This document shows positions 1 to 9,371 of a stretch of 64,000 nucleotides of DNA, piece after piece (positions within the stretch are counted from its first letter, which is position 1; the number at the start of each line of letters is the position of its first letter). Under the pieces are notes generated by a model. It did no database searches, was not told the origin of the DNA, and was given only the letters and a program-made list of their open reading frames with translations. Source of the stretch: Candidatus Poribacteria bacterium (GTDB taxonomy: Bacteria > Poribacteria > WGA-4E > UBA9662); assembly GCA_012963885.1 (NCBI GenBank), contig DTUY01000088.1, positions 1-64,000 of the forward strand, read 5' to 3'. A program made the translations under genes and the position numbers.

Positions 1-40
1 AAAAAATCCCGGTTGAGAATTAACTCAATCAGGATTTTTT
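1..40. terminator. Bidirectional rho-independent terminator
   Basis: Positions 1-9 (AAAAAATCC) pair with 32-40 (GGATTTTTT), and 11-17 pair with 24-30 with one G-T wobble, around a 6-nt loop (AATTAA). The A-run on one side and the T-run on the other let it terminate in both directions. It lies about 190 nt past the stop of the minus-strand ABC gene and could serve it or a gene left of the window. Confidence 0.75.
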
Positions 41-226
41 AACAGTTGCGTTGTTTGCTTAATATCTCCTGATGTAAGATCAACTTTTTGAAACTTTCCT
101 CAATTTGACCAGAGAACTTGACACCTTAATCGTCACCTCAACAGGCTGCTAGGATTGAATGAAGCAGCAACTGTCCTGACTGATTTAGGTAAGATAGGCT
201 AGGCCGATTCGAGAGTTGGGAATCTA

Positions 227-1880
227 TTAGAAAAGATCTCCCTCCATATTATCAAAACTCGGTATTTTCGGTTGGGTTCGTTGTTGAGGTCTTCTTTGTC
301 TTTTTGGTGGAAGTTCCGTAGGTTCTGCATCAACCGAGCGGAACTGCACCTCATGCAACTTGGTATAAAGCCCGTTCAACGCCAAAAGATCTCCATGTTT
401 ACCTGTTTCAACGATCCTGCCACTTTCCAAAACGACAATCAGATCAGCGTGTTGAATGGTGGACAATCGGTGTGCGATCACGAAAGTTGTGCAATCTTTT
501 ACAAGATTATCAATGGCTTGTTGAATGAGGATTTCCGTCTCCGTATCGACCGATGAAGTGGCTTCATCGAGGATTAGAATCTTTGGATCCGCTAGAATTG
601 CTCTCGCAATCGACAACCTTTGCTTTTGCCCTCCCGATAGTTTTACTCTGCGTTCGCCGACTCGTGTTTCGTACTGCTTGGGCAGTTCCATGATAAAATC
701 GTGAGCATTGGCGGCTTTTGTGGCGTTGATGACCTCTGCGTCGGTTGCGTTGAGTTTGACGTAAGTGATGTTTATTTTGATCGTGTTGTTGAAAAGGAAC
801 GGCTCTTGTTGCACAATGCCGATCTGTTTCCGTAACGGCTTTGCTTTGGTCTCTTTACAGATTATGTCCATCGATAAAAAGTTCGCCTTTTATGGGATCG
901 TAGAATCGCGGGATGAGATTGGTCAAAGTCGTTTTACCGGAACCACTTGGTCCGACGAATGCGATCATTTGTCCGGAATATGCTTTGATCTCGATATCTG
1001 ATAACACTTCGGTTTCATCGCCATAGCTAAAATGGACACCTCTAAATTCGACATCGCCCTTAACCGTCTCCAGATCGATCGCATCAGGTGCGTCCTGGAT
1101 CTCTGGTTCGGTGTCCAACACTTCAAAGACACGTTCACTCGAAGCCAGCGCCTGCTGAATATGGTTATAAAATCTGGAAAGCCCTGTGATCGGACCGTAG
1201 AGTCTGGGTAAATATCTGAAAAAGATCACGAAAATGCCCGGGCTTATTTCTCTGTTAAATACTAAAATACTTCCGTAACACAGGACAACAAGCGTTCCTC
1301 TCTGATTGAGAAAATCTATAATCGGTCGAAACACTCGAAAATAAACCCCCAGTCTCACTCGCACTTCGTAATTTTCACGACTGGATTTGTTGAATCGATC
1401 AAGTTCATAATCTTCTCTGGCAAATCCTTTGATCACCCTGATTCCGGAAAGATTATCTTGCAGCAAGCTGTTGAGTTTGCCGATCTTTTTCCGTAATTCG
1501 AGGGAGTTTTTGCGAAAAATTCTTGTAACCAAGATCAGGACAGGCGTGGCGATGAGAGCCAACAAAGTTAATTTCCAGCTCCAGGACAGACAAAAATAAA
1601 GAATGAAGAACAGACTACAAATATCAGCAACAAAGCCGACAACAGGACCGACGATTACCTCAGCAAGCGAATCGACATCGTTGACAACTCTGGACATGAC
1701 ATCGCCGGTTTGCCGATCTTCAAAATACTTGAGAGAGACGTTCTAAGTGCCGGTAAATCTGGCTTCGCATGTCATAAACTAAAGATTGACCAATATACAC
1801 CATGATCAATTCCTGCACGATTGAGACGCACTGACTGACAACGAATAGCGTTAAAAACGCCAAAGCCAAAGTAACCTATG
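227..1880 (-). pseudogene. Decayed MsbA-like ABC exporter (fused membrane + ATPase half-transporter)
   Basis: Three pieces in different frames together spell a half-size ABC exporter. The most upstream readable piece (about 1880-1740) encodes membrane-domain sequence including YIGQSLVYDMRSQIYRHLERLS. It runs out of frame at about 1740 and resumes as 1697-855 with the rest of the transmembrane region and Walker A (GPSGSGKTT). A second frameshift at about 855-870 moves the reading frame to 871-227, which holds the Q-loop (IGIVQQEPF), signature LSGGQKQR, Walker [11 protein letters not shown] and switch His (IAHRLS). The first transmembrane helices are missing: a TAG lies in frame immediately upstream of about 1880. 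Known family role is ATP-driven export of lipids or drugs across the inner membrane. Two frameshifts plus a missing 5' end make a functional product unlikely. The exact substrate cannot be told. Confidence 0.85.
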
Positions 1881-2043
1881 GGTTGTGCGTTGATTGAGAT
1901 GAATTCTCATCAAGGAATTTATGAATTGAGTAGGGTTATAGGAAGGATTGGTGAATCTATAGGGTAGTGGTCAGTAGTTTGGGATTACAAAAGTGATAAA
2001 TTGAGAAGATAATTAGACTTTTAAGTTTTGTGTGAGAGATCTA

Positions 2044-2075
2044 TTGAACAAATAATACCGATTTTATGCTATAAT
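2044..2075 (+). promoter_or_regulatory. Putative extended -10 promoter of the GGT gene
   Basis: TGCTATAAT at 2067-2075 is a textbook extended -10. A weak -35 (TTGAAC, 2044-2049) sits 20 nt upstream, longer than usual, so the extended -10 probably carries the activity. It is 23 nt upstream of the start codon, with AAAGGAG (2085-2091) between. Confidence 0.55.
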
Positions 2076-2098
2076 CCAAGTCGCAAAGGAGAGCGTCT

Positions 2099-3727
2099 AT
2101 GCTAAATACAGTTACGCAACAGATCGGTTGGAAGGCAGTTAGCAAAACAGGTGTGGTTACGGCCGGTGGGGCCAAGGCCGTCAAGGCAGGAATTGGGATT
2201 CTGGATGCGGGAGGCAATGCCGCAGACGCGGCAGTAGGAACCATTCTTGCTCTTAATGTTACGGATCACGGGGCTTGTTCTATTGGTGGAGAGGTACCAG
2301 TCCTCATTTTTGATGCGCAAAAGCGGGAAGTGAAAGCACTCTGTGGTCAGGGCCGAGCACCACTTTCGCAAACAGCCATTGATTGGTATATGAAAAATGG
2401 TATCCCTCAGGGCGATATTAAGATGGCACCCGTCCCCTCAGTTGTAGACCTGTGCATTACCACTCTCAAGCAATATGGCACCAAAACATTTGAGGAAGTC
2501 ATAGCTCCCACACTTGCCTTGCTAGACGCGGGAACGGAAGCGTGGCATCCTAAACTGGCAGTCACGCTGCTCCGGATGGTCGAGGAGGAACAGATCACAC
2601 CCGGTAGTCGTGAGGAAAAACTGCAAGCTGCAACCAACCGTTTTTATGGTCGAAATAAACTTCACCATGACATTGCGGATGATTTGGAAGATTTTTACAT
2701 CCAGAAGGGTGGGTTTCTTCGCAAAGCAGACTTAGCCAACCACAGCACCCTCATTGAAGACCCAGTGGTGGTGAATTACCGGGGGTACATGGTCTACAAG
2801 TGTGGCCCATGGACTCAAGGGCCTTATCTCTGTCAAGCTTTGCGTCTGCTGGAAGGCTTTGATCTTAAAGCCATGGGTAATTTCTCGGCAGATTATGTCC
2901 ATGTGGTCGCTGAAGCCACCAAACTGGCGATGGCCGATCGTGATGCGTATTATGGTGACCCAGAGTTTGTTGATGTGCCATTATCTGTGCTACTTTCTGA
3001 TACCTACACTGAGCTTCGTCGGCCACTGATCGATATGCAACGGGCCTCGCTCGAAGCCCGTCCAGGTGATCCGTATCATATGGAGCCTCTCAAGGGAGAG
3101 GGCACCTTTCAGCCAGGTGTAGGTGGAACGACAACTTGTGTGGTTGCTGATCGTTGGGGTAACGTGGTCGCGGCCACGCCTTCTGCCAATGTCTTCCGAG
3201 ATGAATCCAATGGTGGTCGGTCGGGCGTCACCTATGGTAATCGCCTACGTAGTCTGAATACAACTCCGGGTCATCCAAACTGTATCCAGGTTGGGAAGCG
3301 ACCCCGCATTACGCTTACCCCCACACTAGTTTTGAAGAATGGAAGCCCGATTTTAGCCATCAGTGTGGCGGGTGGTGATCTGCAAGATCAGGCGACGATG
3401 AATTTGCTTCTTAATTTCATTGAGTTTCAGATGTTGCCTGAAGCTGCTGTGACCGCGCCTCGCTTTGCCACGGCACATCACCAAGATTCGTTTGATCCCA
3501 ATCCGAACCGGACACAGGCGTTCAAGCAGGTGGGGTCGTTGACCATCAGCGACAACATAGACTTGAGTGTTCAACAAGAATTGGCTATGCGTGGGCATCA
3601 ACTTGAGGTAAAGTCATCTCCAATTGCGAACCCCGTCATGCTCTATATCGATCAAGAGAGTGGAACACTCTACGCCGCTGGTGATCCAGAGGCGGGCCGT
3701 CATGCGGCAGGTCTAGGCGAAAAATGA
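2099..3727 (+). CDS. Gamma-glutamyltransferase (Ntn-hydrolase)
   Basis: This 542-aa protein matches the gamma-glutamyltranspeptidase family, which cleaves or transfers the gamma-glutamyl group of glutathione and related amides and matures by self-cleavage into two subunits. The N-terminal region has the family pattern (GILDAGGNAADAAV, about residues 37-50). The self-processing Thr is most likely Thr344 in GGTTTCVVADRWGN, giving a large subunit of about 343 residues and a small one of about 199. The C-terminal AAGDPEAGRHAAG is also typical. The start is well supported by AAAGGAG at 2085-2091, 7 nt upstream. Unlike the periplasmic E. coli enzyme it shows no signal peptide, so a cytoplasmic acylase or cephalosporin-acylase-like role on another gamma-glutamyl or amide substrate is possible. 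The PhyH gene follows closely and may be co-transcribed. Confidence 0.88.
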   Translation: MLNTVTQQIGWKAVSKTGVVTAGGAKAVKAGIGILDAGGNAADAAVGTILALNVTDHGACSIGGEVPVLIFDAQKREVKALCGQGRAPLSQTAIDWYMKNGIPQGDIKMAPVPSVVDLCITTLKQYGTKTFEEVIAPTLALLDAGTEAWHPKLAVTLLRMVEEEQITPGSREEKLQAATNRFYGRNKLHHDIADDLEDFYIQKGGFLRKADLANHSTLIEDPVVVNYRGYMVYKCGPWTQGPYLCQALRLLEGFDLKAMGNFSADYVHVVAEATKLAMADRDAYYGDPEFVDVPLSVLLSDTYTELRRPLIDMQRASLEARPGDPYHMEPLKGEGTFQPGVGGTTTCVVADRWGNVVAATPSANVFRDESNGGRSGVTYGNRLRSLNTTPGHPNCIQVGKRPRITLTPTLVLKNGSPILAISVAGGDLQDQATMNLLLNFIEFQMLPEAAVTAPRFATAHHQDSFDPNPNRTQAFKQVGSLTISDNIDLSVQQELAMRGHQLEVKSSPIANPVMLYIDQESGTLYAAGDPEAGRHAAGLGEK

Positions 3728-3856
3728 TAATGCCAATTGACTTGGGAAGTGGGGGTCAATGGCCTTAGCGCTGAGCATGACAACGAAAACCTTCAAGTTG
3801 AAGCAAATGGGCCAACTGACAAAAGGCACCTGCTATCTGGAAAATATATAGTGAAG

Positions 3857-4696
3857 ATGATTCCCCGATTTCAACTCGATCCATTTGACTCGCAAGAGCT
3901 CGTTGATGCCTATATTGAAAACGGTTTTGTCTTGGTTGAAGACGTGATTTTACCAGAGGAGCAGGAGGAAATTAAGACCGATCTAGCCAAAATCAATCGT
4001 GGTGACTATTCCTGCCAGGTCATCGATCCCATAGGTTGGCCATTAGACGATGAAAGGTTGCTGGGTAGATACATGTATATCGGTCAACCTCACGCCTACA
4101 GTCCAACCATTCGCCAATACATTGCTCATTCAGGTTTATGCCAGATCCTAGACTTGATTGTTGGTGCCACGGTACCATTTTGGAATGGTGCTTACAAATG
4201 TATGCAGACCATGTTTGTGACCAAAAAGCCGGGTGGCAACGGTAGCCCTTGGCACCAAGACGAACATCCGATTCCGACACGGGATCGCTCGCTTACTGGG
4301 GTTTGGATTCCACTATCAGATACGGCTATTGATAACAGCTGTCTCTGGATCATCCCAGACAGCCATAAATCTGGCGTAATCTATCACCGTTATTCACACA
4401 ATCTACCCGATGTAGACAGCATGACCATTGCACGTGGATTTGACGATAGCAGTGCTATTCCAGTAGAGATGGGAGCGGGTAGTGTGTTGTTTTTTTCTGG
4501 ATATTTACTGCACAGTTCGAAAAAAAATTTGGGTAAGGCCTACCGACCAACGCTAACCATTCACTATTGCACCTCAACCTCCTGGCTCTCATGGCAAGGC
4601 GAACTTAATTATCGGGGCGTAGTCCAAGTTCGAGGTGAAGATCCGTATCAGGCCGAGGGATATATCTCTCCCAGAACTTGGGTAAAGGTCGAATAG
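3857..4696 (+). CDS. Phytanoyl-CoA dioxygenase (PhyH) family protein
   Basis: A 279-aa Fe(II)/2-oxoglutarate dioxygenase. The metal triad is visible: His133-x-Asp135 in PWHQDEHP and distal His219 in LLHSSKKN, followed by the 2-oxoglutarate-binding Arg in YRPTLTIHY. PhyH relatives hydroxylate aliphatic or small-molecule substrates; the substrate here is unknown. An open frame extends upstream to a TTG at 3737, but that extension is low-complexity and unlike the family. The ATG at 3857 gives the usual PhyH length and begins just before FQLDPFDSQELVDAYIENGF, a typical N-terminus. No strong Shine-Dalgarno precedes it. The gene lies about 130 nt after the GGT stop on the same strand. A second, only distantly similar PhyH gene lies at 12975. 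Confidence 0.85.
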   Translation: MIPRFQLDPFDSQELVDAYIENGFVLVEDVILPEEQEEIKTDLAKINRGDYSCQVIDPIGWPLDDERLLGRYMYIGQPHAYSPTIRQYIAHSGLCQILDLIVGATVPFWNGAYKCMQTMFVTKKPGGNGSPWHQDEHPIPTRDRSLTGVWIPLSDTAIDNSCLWIIPDSHKSGVIYHRYSHNLPDVDSMTIARGFDDSSAIPVEMGAGSVLFFSGYLLHSSKKNLGKAYRPTLTIHYCTSTSWLSWQGELNYRGVVQVRGEDPYQAEGYISPRTWVKVE

Positions 4697-4741
4697 CCTA
4701 ATCAATAAAGTCAGACTAGCTACCTAACGATTCGTTTCTCC

Positions 4742-4773
4742 TTACTCAGATATAGCACAATCATGAGTAGGAT
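4742..4773 (+). promoter_or_regulatory. Candidate promoter element, copy 1 of a three-copy motif
   Basis: TTACTC (4742-4747) and TAGGAT (4768-4773) lie in a block TCTCCTTACTCAGATA...ATCATGAGTAGGATGCTT. The block resembles those at 11661-11700 and 12788-12830. Spacing here is 20 nt and the TG is one base further from the -10, so this copy is the weakest of the three. Confidence 0.35.
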
Positions 4774-4956
4774 GCTTTATCCAGGTTCTTAGCATAATTG
4801 AAGCACAATGTGGCAAACCGGCACCTGATTCTGATTTTGATCTTATGTTTACTTATAGTTTGTCGCTTAACTACGCAATTTTATAACATCGACGGTAACT
4901 GTATTGAAAAAGAATTATACAAGAAAAAGCCCGAAATGAACCTTCACTTTTTGTGA

Positions 4957-5188
4957 ATCTCTTATTATATTGCAAATGGGGTTGTTATTCCTTTTGGTCT
5001 AAGGGCTGAAATGCGCACATCGGAGGAAAAGTACATCCCACATCTCCGCATGGAAATGTTTGAAGATATTAAGAGAGTGGGCATTGAGATATTAGAACGT
5101 AACGAAAGCTATAATGGTGCTTTATAAGCTAGTGAGAGGTTAAAGAAAGAGTTGGAGAACAAAAAACTTCTGGAGGAGCCTATAGATA
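4957..5188 (+). pseudogene. Decayed coding stretch, unrecognised
   Basis: One frame reads as protein-like sequence from about 4957: IANGVVIPFGLRAEM, then from the ATG at 5011 a hydrophilic helical segment including YIPHLRMEMFEDIKRVG and EILERNESYNGAL. A TAA at 5125 interrupts it, and the same frame continues with SERLKKELENKKLLEEP up to the next gene. Unbroken protein-like composition on both sides of one stop suggests a small gene remnant. The family is not recognised. It precedes the propeller lipoprotein gene and contains that gene's ribosome-binding site. Confidence 0.3.
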
Positions 5189-8100
5189 ATGATGATGCGA
5201 ATAAGTCTATTCAACCACGCTGCGCGGAATTTCCCCCGATCTCCGATCGGGACACGATCGACCTTACGTAACCTGTTGTTGTTATCATTGTTTGTGGTGG
5301 TCGGTTGCACTACATTTCTGTCCGATCATCAATCGGATGTACCATTCGAGGATTTGCGCTCCGGAAAGGCGCGGAGGGTGGAACGGACCCTGATCAGCAA
5401 CGAAGTCAGCTGTATTGCTGCCGACTCACGCAACGTGTGGATTGCAACGGCAGCTGGTGTTTCGCGCTGGGATGGTGAGCGTGGAAAATGGTTCTACTAT
5501 ACTAAGGAAGATGGTCTGGCGAACGATGCGGTGAATGCTGTTGCAGTTGATGGGCAATGGGTTTGGTTTGCCACGGATGAAGGGGTGAGCCGCTACGACC
5601 TGCAGACGAACGCCTTCAAGACCTTCCGGAGTTTTGATGGATTAGCGAGCGATCAAGTGTCATCCATTGCAGTGGACGGCAACTATATCTGGTTTGGCAC
5701 CTCCAATGGGCTAAACCGTTATGACAAAACCATTGACAGTTGGGCCGTGCGTACCCGTAGGGATGGCCTGATTAGCAAAAAGATTACAACGATTGCAGTC
5801 GAGGCTGAGTACGTGTGGGTTGGCATGGGTAAGGAAAAAGAACGGCGCGAGGACAGATGGAGTGAATCTAAGCGCGACGCTGGAGGGGTGAGCCGGTACC
5901 ACCGAGCCACCGATTCCTGGAATAACTACACGAAATCGGATGGCCTAGTAGACAATGAGATCTCCACCATTACGGTGGCTGAAGATAGTGTTTGGTTTGG
6001 CACTCAAAACGCAGGAATCAGTCAATACAATAAGGTGGACCAGACCTTCATCAAAACATTTACGAAAACCGACCTGCTCAAAAGCAATATGATCACTTCT
6101 ATCCACGCGGATGGATTCCAGATATGGTTTGGAACTGCCAATGCAGGTGTGCACCGTTTCATCAAGCCCGTCAATACCTGGATCCATTACACCAAAAATG
6201 ACGGGCTGGCAAGCAATCATGTGACCTGGATTACGGTACAGGGAGATGATGTATGGTTTGGAAGCAAAGAAGATGGTGTAAGCCGCTTCAATAAGGTAAG
6301 CGGCGAATGGATGATTTACGAGCAAGCCGATTTTCTCGCTGACAACGATATCCGAGATCTAGCCCGCGATACGGATGGAAATCTCTGGATGGCAACGGTA
6401 GCAGGAATCTCTATTTACCGCTCCCAGGCGCACAGTTGGGAGGTGATCTCCAGAGAAGATGGGCTGACGACGCCCTATATCATGTCGATGCATGTTGAGC
6501 GGAGCGAAATCCCAACCAGCGGGATGAATGGGCAGCAGGTCTGGATCGCTACCGATCGGGGGCTGGGTTCACGAGCTCTCAACGGCGGGGAGTGGACGTT
6601 TCATTCGCCTTCCCGAGGACAGGTTGAAGGAGAGTCCTTTGTGACGGCTCTCGATGCGGATGGGGATGTTTTCTGGCTTGGCACCAGTTCAGGCCCCGCT
6701 ATGTATGACACGACTTCTCAAAAATGGTCACAACTTGCTACGCCAGGCGGTAACCCAAATGCGCTTGTATTATCCGTACTTTCTCGAGACGGGATTGTCT
6801 GGTTTGGTGGGACGAGTGGTATCTGGCGATATTCGATTGCGGATGGGAGGATGCGTCATGACGCTGAAGGGTTACCCCACACCTACGTTAATGTGTTGCT
6901 GGACACAGGGAGTACACTTTGGGCAGGGACTCGCCAGGGCCTTGCACGATATGACAGCGCTCAGGAGCGCTGGACACCTTTGCCGTTCAATGAACAGTTG
7001 CCGTGTCCCAACGTCACCGCGCTTGCTTCTCGAGACGGCATCGTCTGGGTGGGTACGCCACACGGTCTGGGACGCTATGCGATTGCTGAGGATTCCTGGA
7101 GTTCTATGTCTGACGTGTCGTACAATATTCGCGACATCCTGTGTGATACGAGTGAAACTCTCTGGTTAGCGACATCCATCGGTCTCGTGGAATATCGCAC
7201 CCGAGATGGGAAAAAGGTGCTTTATCAATCCCGACCTGTGCGCGAGCCATTGTTAGAAACCACTGTTTCAAATATCGAATTTGATGGTGATTACGTCTGG
7301 TTCAATAACTGGGCCTCGTCACCGAACGGTTGCATCTTGCGTTATCACCGGCCTACGGGAATGTGGCGCCGTTTCACACGAATGGACATCCTCCAGTCTA
7401 CTCAGAAGAAGTCCATGACCGAGATCCGTTGGATCTATGTGGATGAAGACGCGGTATGGTTCACCACGGATTTAGGGGTGCTCCGGTACGATAAAAGAGG
7501 GGATATGTGGAAACACTTTACGGTACAAGATGGGCTCGCTACGAACGATCTGGACAAAATCGATGCCAGTTCACGTAGCATCTGGATAATTTCAATGATG
7601 GGCATCGAATTGAGCCGTTATGATAAAGCGACCGCAACGTGGAGCGTGATTGCCCCCAAAGAAAAAGTTCAGCTTGATCGGTTGAATTCTCTTGCAGTCG
7701 ATGGACCGGAGGTATGGTTTGGATCAAGTCGCAGCCTTCATCGTTACAATGAAATCACAGGTGAATGGTGGGACTTGACACCAAGGGATGGGCTGGCGGG
7801 CAGAGGAGCAGAATGGATTACCATAGATGACGATTTCATCTGGATTGCTCGTTCGGAATGGGACAGAGGTAGTAACCGCGCGTTATCACGATATGATAAA
7901 AAGGCAGAGAAGTGGACGACATTTTCAACCACTGACGTGCTTCTTGGAGACGATATTGAACGGATTATTGCGACAGGCGACGATGTGTGGATACTCTACA
8001 GACCCTGGGAGAACGCGGGGGTCACCCGATTCGACAGGCGTACCGGAGAGTGGTCCACAATCCGATCTGGCAGGGGGACCACCGAGCTTGCTATGGACGA

Positions 8101-9334
8101 AGATTATCTCTGGTTAGCAGCACCAAATGATGGGCTCAAGCGATTTCATTTCGCCTCTGGCACCTGGACATCATTTAGAGATCGGAACGGCCTGCTGCAT
8201 AACCATACGAATGAGCGCGCTCTCAAAGTCGATGAGAACTACGTATGGGTGGGTACGCTTAGCGGACTTTCCTGCTATGACAAACAGAAGGAATCCTGGA
8301 CCTCCTACACGGCTTTGCCAACCCTTCAGGGACGTGCTATCCGAACGGTGGATACAGATGAGCGTTTCGTGTGGATAGGCAGCGACAACGGTATGTCTCG
8401 CTACGATAAGGTAGTAGGTTCCTGGAAGAATTATCGCCAGAAGGGTGGCAGGCAGGAAATCCGAACCCACGGCGGCCGATGGGATGACTGGGAACCGGAA
8501 TCGGAAGGCAGTCTATCTGATAACGTGGTGAGTTCTATTATGGTAGATGAACAATACGTCTGGGTCGGAACCCGCGACGGGGCAAACCGCTTTGATAAGA
8601 TCGCCAATCGCTGGGATCAGTACAAAACCGAGCATGGGCTGCCCTCCGATAATGTGACTTCTGTCAGCAGTGATGGCAATAACATCTGGGTCGGTACCAA
8701 CTCCGGGATTGGCAAGTACCCCCGAGCCTCCGATGATCTCAACGCTTGGATTAGTTACACCTCCGGCACGGAGATCCAGCCATCAGCTGTATCCAAGGAG
8801 TTCGCAGAGTCATTGGTTGCGGATGAAGTCAGATGTATCGCCGCCAGCAAGAAAAATGTGTGGGTTGGTACACGGCGGGGGGTGAGCCAATACAACATCG
8901 GTAAGGACATTTGGAAGACAACCACAGCAGAAGATGGACTCGCTAGCGATGAAGTTAGCTGTATCGCCATTGATGACGCTTGGGTGTGGTTTGGAAGTGA
9001 CCGAGGTGTAACCGTTTACGATGAGGAGACGAAGGATTGGGTTACGTACACGGCTCAAGATGGGCTCGCCAGCGACCAGGTCACTACTATTGGTGTTGAT
9101 GAAACAGAGGTGTGGATCGGTACATACGATGCGGGAGTGAGTCGGTTCAACCGGGAGACGAATCGCTGGATAACTTACACCCGAGAAGACGGCCTTGCCC
9201 ATAATGGCATCCTCTCTATTGCTGTAGATGATCTTTACGTGTGGTTCGGCACCCATCGTGGCTTGAGCCGCTTGGATAAACGCACGGAAATCTGGACGAC
9301 TTTCACAGAGCACTACGGACCGGAAGATATTTGA
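5189..9334 (+). CDS. Lipoprotein with 29 ligand-sensor type beta-propeller blades
   Basis: The 1381-aa product starts with a basic region and a hydrophobic stretch ending in the lipobox VVGC (Cys about residue 40), so it should be a lipid-anchored envelope protein. The rest is a tandem array of about 45-residue blades, each with the pattern 'xxVWFGTxxGVSRYDxxxxxWxxYTxxDGLaSxxVxxI'. I count 29 copies of the central V-W-[FVI]-G-type motif, enough for about four seven-bladed propellers. This is the 'two-component regulator propeller' repeat found in the sensor part of hybrid kinases, but no transmembrane helix, kinase or DNA-binding domain follows. GGAGGAG at 5172-5178 sits 10 nt before the ATG. 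The next gene, a probable outer-membrane protein, begins within 40 nt, so the two probably act together. The ligand is unknown; a carbohydrate or surface-binding role is only a guess. Confidence 0.85.
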   Translation: MMMRISLFNHAARNFPRSPIGTRSTLRNLLLLSLFVVVGCTTFLSDHQSDVPFEDLRSGKARRVERTLISNEVSCIAADSRNVWIATAAGVSRWDGERGKWFYYTKEDGLANDAVNAVAVDGQWVWFATDEGVSRYDLQTNAFKTFRSFDGLASDQVSSIAVDGNYIWFGTSNGLNRYDKTIDSWAVRTRRDGLISKKITTIAVEAEYVWVGMGKEKERREDRWSESKRDAGGVSRYHRATDSWNNYTKSDGLVDNEISTITVAEDSVWFGTQNAGISQYNKVDQTFIKTFTKTDLLKSNMITSIHADGFQIWFGTANAGVHRFIKPVNTWIHYTKNDGLASNHVTWITVQGDDVWFGSKEDGVSRFNKVSGEWMIYEQADFLADNDIRDLARDTDGNLWMATVAGISIYRSQAHSWEVISREDGLTTPYIMSMHVERSEIPTSGMNGQQVWIATDRGLGSRALNGGEWTFHSPSRGQVEGESFVTALDADGDVFWLGTSSGPAMYDTTSQKWSQLATPGGNPNALVLSVLSRDGIVWFGGTSGIWRYSIADGRMRHDAEGLPHTYVNVLLDTGSTLWAGTRQGLARYDSAQERWTPLPFNEQLPCPNVTALASRDGIVWVGTPHGLGRYAIAEDSWSSMSDVSYNIRDILCDTSETLWLATSIGLVEYRTRDGKKVLYQSRPVREPLLETTVSNIEFDGDYVWFNNWASSPNGCILRYHRPTGMWRRFTRMDILQSTQKKSMTEIRWIYVDEDAVWFTTDLGVLRYDKRGDMWKHFTVQDGLATNDLDKIDASSRSIWIISMMGIELSRYDKATATWSVIAPKEKVQLDRLNSLAVDGPEVWFGSSRSLHRYNEITGEWWDLTPRDGLAGRGAEWITIDDDFIWIARSEWDRGSNRALSRYDKKAEKWTTFSTTDVLLGDDIERIIATGDDVWILYRPWENAGVTRFDRRTGEWSTIRSGRGTTELAMDEDYLWLAAPNDGLKRFHFASGTWTSFRDRNGLLHNHTNERALKVDENYVWVGTLSGLSCYDKQKESWTSYTALPTLQGRAIRTVDTDERFVWIGSDNGMSRYDKVVGSWKNYRQKGGRQEIRTHGGRWDDWEPESEGSLSDNVVSSIMVDEQYVWVGTRDGANRFDKIANRWDQYKTEHGLPSDNVTSVSSDGNNIWVGTNSGIGKYPRASDDLNAWISYTSGTEIQPSAVSKEFAESLVADEVRCIAASKKNVWVGTRRGVSQYNIGKDIWKTTTAEDGLASDEVSCIAIDDAWVWFGSDRGVTVYDEETKDWVTYTAQDGLASDQVTTIGVDETEVWIGTYDAGVSRFNRETNRWITYTREDGLAHNGILSIAVDDLYVWFGTHRGLSRLDKRTEIWTTFTEHYGPEDI

Positions 9335-9371
9335 GGTGGAGAAATCAAATTTCTTGCCTAAACGAGGTTCT

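Noticed and set aside
1981-2005. Shared 13-mer TTACAAAAGTGAT before the GGT gene and near 24475
   Set aside because: Matches of this length are expected many times by chance in an AT-rich 64-kb sequence.
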